NCBI GenBank assembly: GCA_029252405.1
Contig: JAQXBM010000081.1
Coordinates: 1-38,465, forward strand
Source of the DNA: Crocinitomicaceae bacterium
GTDB taxonomy: Bacteria; Bacteroidota; Bacteroidia; Flavobacteriales_D; Crocinitomicaceae
Reading direction: 5' to 3'
DNA: 38,465 bases
Part shown: piece by piece, positions 23,598 through 32,678 of the stretch
How positions within the stretch are numbered: the stretch's first letter is position 1
Layout of the letters: every line of letters begins with the position of its first letter
The notes under the pieces: generated by a model
Seen by the model: only the letters and a program-made list of their open reading frames with translations
The model's database searches: none
Told to the model about the DNA's origin: nothing
Made by a program: the position numbers and the translations under genes

Positions 23598-25706
23598 ATG
23601 AATTCAGAGAATAATCCAAAATTTAGAATTTATCCATCCATAGGGATCGCTCGACTTGGAAACGGAAGAGCAAACAAAGAAGACGTTGTTTTTAGTCCCG
23701 AAGTTCCATGGGAGAATATATTTGACACCGACAAAGAATACATTAGCGAAGACGGTGCACTCAAAAAACAGGCCCAAAGGTTCTATATCTATCGATGCGA
23801 TGACCAAGGAAATCCAATTGAGAGAATTAGTCCTGATGAGTTTGACATTGAATGGACAGCAGAAGTAGCTAATAAGAAACCATTTTGGTACGATTTCAAC
23901 AATAGTTTGGATCTTTCAGTACAGCTGGAGAATCACAACAATTTAAGCAACAACTTTTTTGATGAGCGAATCGCTCCCGGAATTAGTGCCAGTTTAAGAA
24001 ATCCAAACGTATTAAATGAAGGACTCCGCAAAGAGGGAGCTGAAAATTTTAGAAAGGAATTAATCAATTCACCTAAACCTGTTTCGGTTAATAAGGAAGA
24101 TTCAAGAAGACGAATCAAAGGAATGTTTCCTTTCGTTGAAGAAGAAGATGGGTTGAGTCGAATCGCCGCAAAAATGAATACTACTTCCAAAAAGGTGAAC
24201 TTAGGGACATTGGAATACGATGACGGGGCGCTCATTTTTTATGGAGGAGATGGAGTATCGGCATCTTTGAACGCTTCTGATCTAAACACAGACTTCGCAG
24301 ACAATTCAAATTGGTACGATGATATCTGTGATGGTAGAATCACTGCAAAGATAATTTCGAAGTCTTCAGGTGAAGTGGTAGAATTAGATAACGCGAAATC
24401 GGCTGCATGGATCGCTACTGCACCACCTGATTATGCACCGCAAATTCAACCGATCTCAACAATGTACGATCTTATTTGTGGAGCCGCGGATGAACGATAT
24501 ATACCTGAATTGAGTCTAATCTTCCCACTCTTTTTCAGATTGTACAGAATGCAATGGGTAAACATGGGCGATTTCCTTTCTCCATCGTTCAAAGAAACTA
24601 TTGATAAGCTGACGTATGAAGGAAAATTCAAATACATCTTCGAGAAGTCAAGTAATCCGGAAGAAGCGAGAAAGGTTAGAGAAGAAATTTTCAATCTTTT
24701 CAGAGATCCAGAATACAACTATAATAACGAACCAATCATTCCAAGTAAGGATAAAACGGACCTTACCAATTTAGGAAGTGGGACGGATGAATTGAAATTG
24801 CCGTATTACCCAGGTGATGGAATCAACTACCCAGGAAGTCCGGCTCAGTGGTTTGCGATTCCGCCAATGCTCTACAATCAGCTGAAAGAATGGAGAGACG
24901 GTAATTTCGCTACTCCAGAATCGTTCGACTTTGCAGATATTAATGAAATGGGGGAGTATTACCGTCAACAATTTATTTCCGCATCAAAGGACGAAAAGAA
25001 ACAGCCTCTTCTAATGACTCGCGCTGTTCTCGAAACCTTGTACGGTGGCGGATTCCACCCTGGTGTTGAGTTAACGTGGCCAATGCGCCACTCTCAAATT
25101 TATAGAGAGAATAGCGAAACCTTTAGGTTCGTGAGTTCCGAAGGCATTTACGAGTATGGTTTTTACGGATTGAGAGAAGTAAGAATTAACAGTGCCTCTA
25201 AAGAAGAACAAGAGAGAATATTCTACAAGAGTTTTGGTTTATTGATGACACCAGAGGACCTTCGAGAATCAATGTCTCCAGATCATGAAAAGCACTGGTT
25301 GTGGAAAATCACACCTGGTGATTTAACAAAATGGATGGGAATTCCTTGGCAGTCAGATGCTGGAAGTTGTCAAGCGGTGTTTACCGATAGTCAATATCCT
25401 GTACCTGCATGGTGGGCAGCAAACCTTCCAATTGATGTGCTTACTGAGGAAAGTTTCGATAAGATTCAAGACGATGCAATTTTGCCAGATACGCGAAGAA
25501 ATATTTACGCCAATCGATTGCCATGGCTTCAGACAACGGATACTGGTTTTGTTGGGTACCATGCCGAAGGCGGATATATGAATGGATTGATCGCGATGGT
25601 CTATCAATGGAAAGATATCGGTGTTGTAACAGGACGTAGAATGGATAAGGACCTTGACGGCGTTCCGGAGATCGTTTACGTATCCTACAACGGAAAACAG
25701 AAATAA
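23598..25706 (+). CDS. LodA-like amino-acid oxidase, predicted CTQ cofactor
   Basis: LodA-family enzymes (L-lysine epsilon-oxidase, glycine oxidase GoxA) oxidise amines or amino acids to release hydrogen peroxide and ammonia. They use a cysteine tryptophylquinone built from their own Cys and Trp. The 702-residue protein has the family N-terminus FRIYPSIGIARLGNG, and the cofactor region PWQSDAGSCQAVF places Cys591 four residues after Asp587. That is the same spacing as Asp512/Cys516 in Marinomonas LodA. The likely partner is Trp671 in MVYQWKDIGVVTGRR, which matches the family's Trp segment. No signal peptide is visible, as in other members. It overlaps the next gene by one base (TAATG), which strongly supports the LodA/LodB assignment. 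The substrate cannot be read from sequence. Confidence 0.88.
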   Translation: MNSENNPKFRIYPSIGIARLGNGRANKEDVVFSPEVPWENIFDTDKEYISEDGALKKQAQRFYIYRCDDQGNPIERISPDEFDIEWTAEVANKKPFWYDFNNSLDLSVQLENHNNLSNNFFDERIAPGISASLRNPNVLNEGLRKEGAENFRKELINSPKPVSVNKEDSRRRIKGMFPFVEEEDGLSRIAAKMNTTSKKVNLGTLEYDDGALIFYGGDGVSASLNASDLNTDFADNSNWYDDICDGRITAKIISKSSGEVVELDNAKSAAWIATAPPDYAPQIQPISTMYDLICGAADERYIPELSLIFPLFFRLYRMQWVNMGDFLSPSFKETIDKLTYEGKFKYIFEKSSNPEEARKVREEIFNLFRDPEYNYNNEPIIPSKDKTDLTNLGSGTDELKLPYYPGDGINYPGSPAQWFAIPPMLYNQLKEWRDGNFATPESFDFADINEMGEYYRQQFISASKDEKKQPLLMTRAVLETLYGGGFHPGVELTWPMRHSQIYRENSETFRFVSSEGIYEYGFYGLREVRINSASKEEQERIFYKSFGLLMTPEDLRESMSPDHEKHWLWKITPGDLTKWMGIPWQSDAGSCQAVFTDSQYPVPAWWAANLPIDVLTEESFDKIQDDAILPDTRRNIYANRLPWLQTTDTGFVGYHAEGGYMNGLIAMVYQWKDIGVVTGRRMDKDLDGVPEIVYVSYNGKQK

Positions 25707-26842
25707 TGCAAAGAACAGTTACAGATGTAACAATAGTTGGGAGCGGGATAGCCGGTTCTGTTTTGTCTCTTCTCCTGAAACGAAGAGGAATTAAACACGT
25801 TTTGTTGGCGCGCGAAGAACGCAAGTCAATACAACTTTCGGAAACCCTTCCGCCCTCAACTTTGCCTTTATTGGAACAAATGGACCTACTGGAGCTTTTT
25901 GAAGAGAGCTCCAGTAGAACATTTGGCTATCATTCCATTTGGGGAAGCGAACACGTAATTAGCGACGATTTCTTTAACCATAACCCATTCAAGTTTGGAT
26001 TGAAACTCGATAAACCGAAATTGCTCGGTGAATTCAGAAAGTTGAATCAGGATAATATCCTTTCGTTCAATAGCCTTTTGGATGTCGATGTCATTGATGG
26101 AAGAGCGTTCGTTACAATTGCGGTTGAGAAAGAAGAGCATTTGATTGAATCTAAATTGGTGATCGACGCAACTGGTCGCAATAGTGCGGTGCTAAAACAG
26201 CTGGGAGTTTTAACCGAGTCTTTTGATGAATTGATAAGCTTTACCTGTCATTTACCATTTAAGAAACACCCAAACCTAATTCATAAAGTGTTCGTGGAGT
26301 CCTTTGAGCAGGGCTGGGGAATTGTCTCTTCCTTGAATAAAGAAATTAATGTGATGACAATTTTTACGCAGAAAGGAAGTGCAGTTCACCAACAATTGAA
26401 GAGCTATCGCAACTGGAATGATATCCTACAACCCACCCAAGGATTGAAGTTCTTCCTCGAGGAAAACTACGAAGCGAAAGTAATTGGTGGAAATGCCAAT
26501 TCATCGAAAGCTTCAAAAATCGCGGGTAATCACTGGCTATCACTCGGTGACGCTGCTATTTCTTTTGATCCACTTTCCTCGCATGGCGTGTCGAACGCAA
26601 TCTACTGTGCTAATGAAGCCGCTAATTCGATCCAAGTATTTCTCGAGAAGGGGGCAACCCAATCCCTGAATGATTACGGACACAAGTTATCGAGTATCTT
26701 TCAAGCTTATTTGGAACACAAATCAAAACTTTACAATACCGAAAAACGATGGAGTGATAGCTCTTTTTGGCAGAACGCACGAACTACTTCCACAGAAAAT
26801 AGACGTGAACCGATCTCAAGTGTTAGTGATCAAAAAATCTAG
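25706..26842 (+). CDS. LodB-like FAD-dependent maturase of the quinone oxidase
   Basis: LodB-type flavoproteins are required to form the tryptophylquinone in their partner LodA. The 378-residue product has a Rossmann FAD site at its N-terminus (DVTIVGSGIAGSVLSLLLKR, Gly12-x-Gly14-x-x-Gly17). It also has the second FAD motif GDAAISFDPLSSHGVSNAI beginning at Gly281-Asp282, the layout of the flavin monooxygenase/tryptophan halogenase superfamily. The halogenase lysine/WxWxIP motif is not evident, which argues against a true halogenase. Its start codon overlaps the stop of the oxidase gene, so the two are translationally coupled. About 200 nt without a clear terminator follow before carA. Confidence 0.85.
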   Translation: MQRTVTDVTIVGSGIAGSVLSLLLKRRGIKHVLLAREERKSIQLSETLPPSTLPLLEQMDLLELFEESSSRTFGYHSIWGSEHVISDDFFNHNPFKFGLKLDKPKLLGEFRKLNQDNILSFNSLLDVDVIDGRAFVTIAVEKEEHLIESKLVIDATGRNSAVLKQLGVLTESFDELISFTCHLPFKKHPNLIHKVFVESFEQGWGIVSSLNKEINVMTIFTQKGSAVHQQLKSYRNWNDILQPTQGLKFFLEENYEAKVIGGNANSSKASKIAGNHWLSLGDAAISFDPLSSHGVSNAIYCANEAANSIQVFLEKGATQSLNDYGHKLSSIFQAYLEHKSKLYNTEKRWSDSSFWQNARTTSTENRREPISSVSDQKI

Positions 26843-26947
26843 AAGCGCACCCACGTTAAAAAGACTTCAGCGTTAATAACATAATTCCCACAAAGTACGT
26901 CAGTCTAATAATCTAACAGCCGAAGGCGAATCTGAAGACGCTAGCCG

Positions 26948-26968
26948 TGTCCCAGCGCGAAGCGGACA
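26948..26968. repeat. GC-rich palindrome right of the lodAB-like unit
   Basis: TGTCC (26948-26952) pairs with GGACA (26964-26968) around an 11-nt loop (CAGCGCGAAGC). It is preceded by the mini-hairpin GCC-GAA-GGC near 26922-26930. The loop resembles that of the palindrome at 23487-23508. These may be two copies of one interspersed repeat family. Confidence 0.35.
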
Positions 26969-26998
26969 ACATGTTAATATCTTCCTACTAAAACGGTC

Positions 26999-27028
26999 TT
27001 GTAATTCAAATCTAAACAGCTAAATTTG
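26999..27028 (+). promoter_or_regulatory. Promoter of carA-eno
   Basis: TTG (26999-27001) and TAAATTTG (27021-27028) are separated by 19 nt, an exact match to the Bacteroidota consensus. The predicted start of transcription lies about 10 nt before the carA ATG at 27045, leaving a very short leader. Confidence 0.8.
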
Positions 27029-27044
27029 CAGAAAATTTCAGGTA

Positions 27045-28136
27045 ATGACAGAGCAGCAATCAGCAGTACTTTTATTAGAAGATGGAACCGTTTTTAACGG
27101 AGTAGCTATCGGAAAAATCGGAACAACAACAGGAGAAATTGCTTTTAATACTGGCATGACGGGATATCAAGAGGTATTTACAGACCCTTCATATTTCGGA
27201 CAAATCCTTGTAATGAATTCACCTCACATTGGGAACTATGGTGTTCACGAAGATGAAGTAGAATCAGACGGGATCAAAGTTGCCGGAATGGTTATCAAAA
27301 AGTTTTCAGACGGTTATTCGCGTCCTTCAGGGATGAAATCGCTGCAAGATTACATGATGGATGATTCCAAAGTGGGTATTGCAGATGTTGATACGCGAGC
27401 ACTTGTTCGTCATATTCGTAACAAAGGAGCAATGAACGCAATCATTTCTTCTGATGTATTGGATGTTGATCAACTGAAAGCGAAGTTGAAAGATGTTCCT
27501 TCAATGGCTGGTCTTGAACTTTCTTCGAAAGTGGCAACAAAAGAAGCCTACGAAGTAAAACCTGAAAATCCACAATACAAAGTTTCATTGATCGATTTTG
27601 GTGTGAAAAGAAACATCGTTAGTTGCTTGGTTGAGCGTGGATGTCATGTGAAAGTATTCCCATTGAATTCTACAATTGAAGACATGAATAGCTTTAACCC
27701 TGATGGGTACATGCTTTCAAATGGACCTGGAGACCCTTCAGCAATGCCGAATTCAATCAAGTTAGTTTCTGACATCGTTGAACAAGGTAAACCGGTATTT
27801 GGAATTTGTCTCGGACACCAAATCTTAGGATTGAGCCAAGGATTGGAAACGGAGAAAATGTTCAACGGACATAGAGGAATCAATCACCCAATTAAAAACC
27901 TGAAAACAGGAAAAGGTGAAATCACTTCGCAAAATCACGGATTTGTGATTGCGAAATCAAGTATAGATAACAACAGCGCTGTGGAAATGACACACGTTCA
28001 TTTGAATGACGATACAGTAGCTGGTATTGAATTGGTTGGTAAACCAGTTTTCTCAGTACAATATCACCCAGAAGCATCCGCAGGACCGCACGATTCGCGT
28101 TACTTGTTCGATCAGTTTATTGATAACATGAAGTAA
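27045..28136 (+). CDS. carA: Carbamoyl-phosphate synthase, small (glutaminase) subunit
   Basis: CarA hydrolyses glutamine and passes ammonia to CarB for carbamoyl phosphate, the precursor of arginine and pyrimidines. The 363-residue product has the N-terminal CarA domain (LLLEDGTVFNGVAIGKIGTT, FNTGMTGYQEVFTDPSY) and the class I glutamine amidotransferase domain. The latter contains the nucleophile Cys255 in GICLGHQILG and the pair His341/Glu343 in YHPEAS. The catalytic triad is complete. carB is not adjacent; eno follows 11 nt later, probably in one transcript. A near-perfect promoter lies upstream. Confidence 0.97.
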   Translation: MTEQQSAVLLLEDGTVFNGVAIGKIGTTTGEIAFNTGMTGYQEVFTDPSYFGQILVMNSPHIGNYGVHEDEVESDGIKVAGMVIKKFSDGYSRPSGMKSLQDYMMDDSKVGIADVDTRALVRHIRNKGAMNAIISSDVLDVDQLKAKLKDVPSMAGLELSSKVATKEAYEVKPENPQYKVSLIDFGVKRNIVSCLVERGCHVKVFPLNSTIEDMNSFNPDGYMLSNGPGDPSAMPNSIKLVSDIVEQGKPVFGICLGHQILGLSQGLETEKMFNGHRGINHPIKNLKTGKGEITSQNHGFVIAKSSIDNNSAVEMTHVHLNDDTVAGIELVGKPVFSVQYHPEASAGPHDSRYLFDQFIDNMK

Positions 28137-28141
28137 AATAA

Positions 28142-29437
<1,296 letters not shown>

Positions 29438-29459
29438 TGCTTTAGAATTAAATATGTTA

Positions 29460-29504
29460 AAAATCTCACTATACAAGTGGGAATCATAGAATCGGTGAGA
29501 TTTT
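29460..29504 (+). terminator. Candidate terminator after eno
   Basis: AAAATCTCAC (29460-29469) pairs perfectly with GTGAGATTTT (29495-29504) around a 25-nt loop. The stem is long and ends in a short T run. The large loop makes it less certain than the other terminators in the window. Confidence 0.55.
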
Positions 29505-29540
29505 CTTAATATTCACGTAATAGTTGAGCAACTATTGGCT

Positions 29541-29548
29541 TACATTTG
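29541..29548 (+). promoter_or_regulatory. Candidate -7 element for the secreted-protein pair
   Basis: TACATTTG followed by CG matches TAnnTTTG and lies 29 nt before the ATG at 29578. The nearest TTG (29524-29526) is only 14 nt upstream, shorter than usual, so the -33 part is uncertain. Confidence 0.5.
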
Positions 29549-29577
29549 CGTCTACTACACAAAAGGAAACATATACG

Positions 29578-29946
29578 ATGAAACTAATTCTAACTATCTC
29601 GTTCATGTTGGCTTTGAGTGTCTCTTTTGGACAATCACAGCAAACATCAACGGTTCAGCAAGCAAACGCACAGCTTTTTGCTCAATGTTTGTTCGACATA
29701 CCGACACAAGCTGAACTCGACCAAATGACCTATAACATCTACCTCAACCACCCAGATGTTGAAATGGTCCGACTTGATTTAAACACGCAAAGAGCGTTAA
29801 TTCTCACAACCGGAGCCTTGCCATTGACTGAATCTGATTTGATATCATGGTTCGAGCAATATGCAGGATCAGTAAGCTGTGTTCAAATTGGCGTATATGG
29901 TGTAGATACGATGGATCCTTACCCATTCACAAACTGCAATAACTAA
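29578..29946 (+). CDS. Small secreted protein of unknown function
   Basis: I do not recognise this 122-residue protein. It starts with a signal peptide (MKLILTISFMLALSVSFGQ, cleavage near residue 19). The mature part is about 100 residues with Cys37, Cys101 and Cys120, so one disulfide is possible. A central segment, ALPLTESDLISWFEQYAG, looks helical. An in-frame upstream TTG at 29524 would spoil the signal peptide and precede the promoter element, so I use the ATG at 29578. The next gene, a large T9SS cargo protein, begins only 7 nt after its stop. The two are therefore probably co-transcribed and may act together at the cell surface. Confidence 0.8.
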   Translation: MKLILTISFMLALSVSFGQSQQTSTVQQANAQLFAQCLFDIPTQAELDQMTYNIYLNHPDVEMVRLDLNTQRALILTTGALPLTESDLISWFEQYAGSVSCVQIGVYGVDTMDPYPFTNCNN

Positions 29947-29953
29947 AAACGTC

Positions 29954-32575
29954 ATGAGAGTACTTCTAACTAACTTAGTTCTTTGGTGTGCATTTGGCGC
30001 TTTTGGTCAAGTAGCACCCGTATCTAATGCATGTAACATTGCACAGAACATTTGTAATAATTCCCCGGTAACGTTCCCGCTATCGACAGGACAAAGTCCT
30101 AGTCCAGTGGTTCCGCCAGCGGGAAGTATTTCAAATCCTAATTCAAATCCAGCACCAGGACTTTCTGGATGTCTCCTCGCAGGAGAGTTAAATCCAAACT
30201 GGTTCATTTTCAACGTAACTTCAAATGGAAGCTTAGAGTTTCAAATTGGAGCAGCAGGAGGTAATGGATACTATGACTGGTCATTATGGCCATACAACCC
30301 AACAACGGGATGTACAGATATTCAAAATAACCTAGTAGCACCTGTAGCGTGTAACTGGAATGCATCCTCTCAAGGATTTACAGGATTGTCACCGGGAGGT
30401 GTAGCTCCTCCAGGAGGTGTAGGTGGAAACTTTTCACCATCATTCCCTGTAACAGCAGGACAGCAATACATTTTGATGTTCTCTAACTACAGTTCTCAAG
30501 TAGGAAACGTTGGATTAACGTTCCCTCAAACTGGGGCTTCGATTGGTTGTTCGGCAGCTACGCCAGACGCAACTATCTGTCTTGGAGACCAAGTAGTAGT
30601 GGATATCATTACACCACCCGCTTATGTTAACCCAAGTTACAACTGGTTGGTAACAACAGGAGTTTCTAACCCAACAGGAGGTAACGGAGGTACAGCAATG
30701 GTGGTAGCACCAACTGTTACAACTGAATACCATGTTGAAGTTCAAGATAACGCACCAGGAGGTGTAATGTACACTGATACATTCACAGTAACGGTAGTAA
30801 ATCCACCAGCACCAAATGCAGGTCCGGATCAAAACGTTTGTCTTGGTTCTTTGGTAACATTGTCTGGAACGCCAGATGATCCAATCAACAATACAACACA
30901 ATGGATGTTCGATGCTTCGCAAGTGACTCCAGCACCAGCAGTGAACTTCATTCCTAATAATACGAACCTTACAACGTTTGCTTCGGTAAACCAAACAGGC
31001 ACGTATTACTTCATGTTGCAAGAAACAAACGCAATTTGTGGAGATATTCAAGATACATTAGTTGTTAACGTAAGCGACTTAGCTGTATCGGCAACATTTA
31101 CTTCACCTTCTTGTTCTGGCTTCACTGATGGAACGATTACAGTTACCGCACCGGGAGCAGATCAATACAGCTTCGATGCTGGAACAACATGGATAGCAAG
31201 TAACACAAGTGCTGGATTTGGCGCTGGAACGTACAATGTATGTGCAAGTACTCCACTTGGATGTCAGAAATGTACAGATGTTACAATCACAGAGCCTGCA
31301 CCAATGACGATCTCCGTTTCAAACGATACGTTGATTTGTGAAAACGGAACAGCAACAATGACTGCTTCGGCGACAGGAGGAACATCGTACCTCTTCAACT
31401 GGAGTCATACAGGTGATACTCAAGCAACGCAGGATGTTATGCCTGGTGCTGCAACGACGTACACAGTGTACGCTGAAAATCAAACTGGTTGTGTTTCTCC
31501 AAATGCAACAATCGATGTTACGGTTCGTCCGCCATTGTCAGGAACAATTTCACCAGTTGTTACAATCTGTCCAGGATACCCAACTGATTTATCAGCGACG
31601 GTAGCTGGCGGTATCGGTCAACCTTACTCATTCGTATGGAGTGATGGAAGCACGTTCAACGGAGCTCCAAACCACACGATTAATGTGAACCCACCGTCAA
31701 CAACGGATTACACAGTAACAATTACAGATGGATGTGAATCAACTCCACTTGTAATGACGACAACGGTAACAGTAGCGCCATTGCCAGTTCCTTCGGTGAA
31801 CGTATTGAACCCAGTTCAATGTGAGCCAGCGATCTTCGATATCGTGAATACAACTGATCCTTCTTTGAGCCAGTTCACTTACTGGTTGGTAGATGGAACA
31901 CAGCAATTCTTGAATCAAGATACAATCACAACTGCTCCATTGTGGGCGGGAGAATACGATGTTCAGTTGGTTGTTACCTCATACGATGGATGTGTTGATT
32001 CATTGACTTGGGTGGAATTACTCAGTGTTGACCCTCAGCCAGTAGCAGACTTCAAATACACTCCGAACCCAGTATTGATGTTCAACACGCAAGTATTGTT
32101 CACAAACTACTCGTTCAACGGTTACACTTACGAGTGGTCGTTTGAGGATGGAATACCTTCTCAATCAACACAAACCAATGTACAAGTGTTGTTCCCTGAT
32201 GGAGTAGAAGGACGTTACGATGTTCAATTGATCACAACATCAGAATTAGGATGTATTGATACGATGGATCACGAATTAATTGTTTATCCAGAAGTATTGA
32301 TTTACGCTCCAAATGCATTTACACCTGATGGTGATGAGCATAACCAAACGTGGAGAGTCTTCATGGAAGGAATCGATGTTTACGATTTCGAATTGTTGAT
32401 CTTCGACCGATGGGGTGAAGTTGTATGGGAATCTCGCGACATCGAAGTAGGATGGGACGGAACATATAATGGTAGACTCGCACCAACTGGTACGTACACG
32501 TGGATCATCCGAACAAAAGACTTGATGAATGACGCGAAGTACACGTACGACGGTCATCTCAACCTTCTGAAGTAG
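29954..32575 (+). CDS. Large T9SS cargo protein with PKD/Ig-like repeats and type-B C-terminal domain
   Basis: This 873-residue secreted protein starts with a signal peptide (MRVLLTNLVLWCAFGAFGQ). Residues about 25-195 form an N-terminal domain rich in Cys, Gly and Pro. A series of beta-rich Ig-like repeats follows, with recurring GTYNVCA, TTTYTVYAENQTGC and TTDYTVTITDGC motifs typical of adhesin-like Bacteroidota proteins. A PKD-like domain begins at VADFKYTPNPV (697 onward). Residues 785-873 (APNAFTPDGDEHN, FDRWGEVVWES, GWDGTYNGRLAPTGTYTW) are the gliding-motility-associated (CHU_C, type B) sorting domain, so the protein should cross the outer membrane by T9SS. A likely role is adhesion or cell-surface structure; no catalytic motif is evident. 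Confidence 0.88.
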   Translation: MRVLLTNLVLWCAFGAFGQVAPVSNACNIAQNICNNSPVTFPLSTGQSPSPVVPPAGSISNPNSNPAPGLSGCLLAGELNPNWFIFNVTSNGSLEFQIGAAGGNGYYDWSLWPYNPTTGCTDIQNNLVAPVACNWNASSQGFTGLSPGGVAPPGGVGGNFSPSFPVTAGQQYILMFSNYSSQVGNVGLTFPQTGASIGCSAATPDATICLGDQVVVDIITPPAYVNPSYNWLVTTGVSNPTGGNGGTAMVVAPTVTTEYHVEVQDNAPGGVMYTDTFTVTVVNPPAPNAGPDQNVCLGSLVTLSGTPDDPINNTTQWMFDASQVTPAPAVNFIPNNTNLTTFASVNQTGTYYFMLQETNAICGDIQDTLVVNVSDLAVSATFTSPSCSGFTDGTITVTAPGADQYSFDAGTTWIASNTSAGFGAGTYNVCASTPLGCQKCTDVTITEPAPMTISVSNDTLICENGTATMTASATGGTSYLFNWSHTGDTQATQDVMPGAATTYTVYAENQTGCVSPNATIDVTVRPPLSGTISPVVTICPGYPTDLSATVAGGIGQPYSFVWSDGSTFNGAPNHTINVNPPSTTDYTVTITDGCESTPLVMTTTVTVAPLPVPSVNVLNPVQCEPAIFDIVNTTDPSLSQFTYWLVDGTQQFLNQDTITTAPLWAGEYDVQLVVTSYDGCVDSLTWVELLSVDPQPVADFKYTPNPVLMFNTQVLFTNYSFNGYTYEWSFEDGIPSQSTQTNVQVLFPDGVEGRYDVQLITTSELGCIDTMDHELIVYPEVLIYAPNAFTPDGDEHNQTWRVFMEGIDVYDFELLIFDRWGEVVWESRDIEVGWDGTYNGRLAPTGTYTWIIRTKDLMNDAKYTYDGHLNLLK

Positions 32576-32597
32576 ATAATACTCGACTAAAAATAGT

Positions 32598-32634
32598 ATC
32601 CCGACATTAGTGAAAACTTGGTGTCGGGATTTTT
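32598..32634 (+). terminator. Terminator after the T9SS cargo gene
   Basis: ATCCCGACA (32598-32606) pairs perfectly with TGTCGGGAT (32622-32630) around a 15-nt loop, followed by a T run to 32634. It lies 22 nt after the stop codon. The -33 box of the hutU promoter lies in its loop. Confidence 0.85.
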
Positions 32635-32649
32635 GTTTTATTAACTTTG
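32618..32649 (+). promoter_or_regulatory. Candidate promoter of hutU, overlapping the terminator
   Basis: TTG (32618-32620) and TAACTTTG (32642-32649) are separated by 21 nt, within the flavobacterial range. The -33 box lies in the loop of the upstream gene's terminator and the right arm of that stem lies in the spacer. Transcription would begin about 20-25 nt before the hutU ATG. Confidence 0.55.
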
Positions 32650-32678
32650 TAATTCGATTCAATTTAGAACATACGATC

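Noticed and set aside
25706-26842. Tryptophan halogenase instead of LodB
   Set aside because: The fold is shared, but the halogenase WxWxIP motif and lysine region are not seen, and the one-base overlap with a LodA-like gene favours the maturase.
30515-31051. 178-residue Cys/Trp-rich minus-strand frame
   Set aside because: Antisense shadow of the T9SS cargo gene; Cys and Trp richness results from reading repetitive Thr/Pro/Gly codons backwards.
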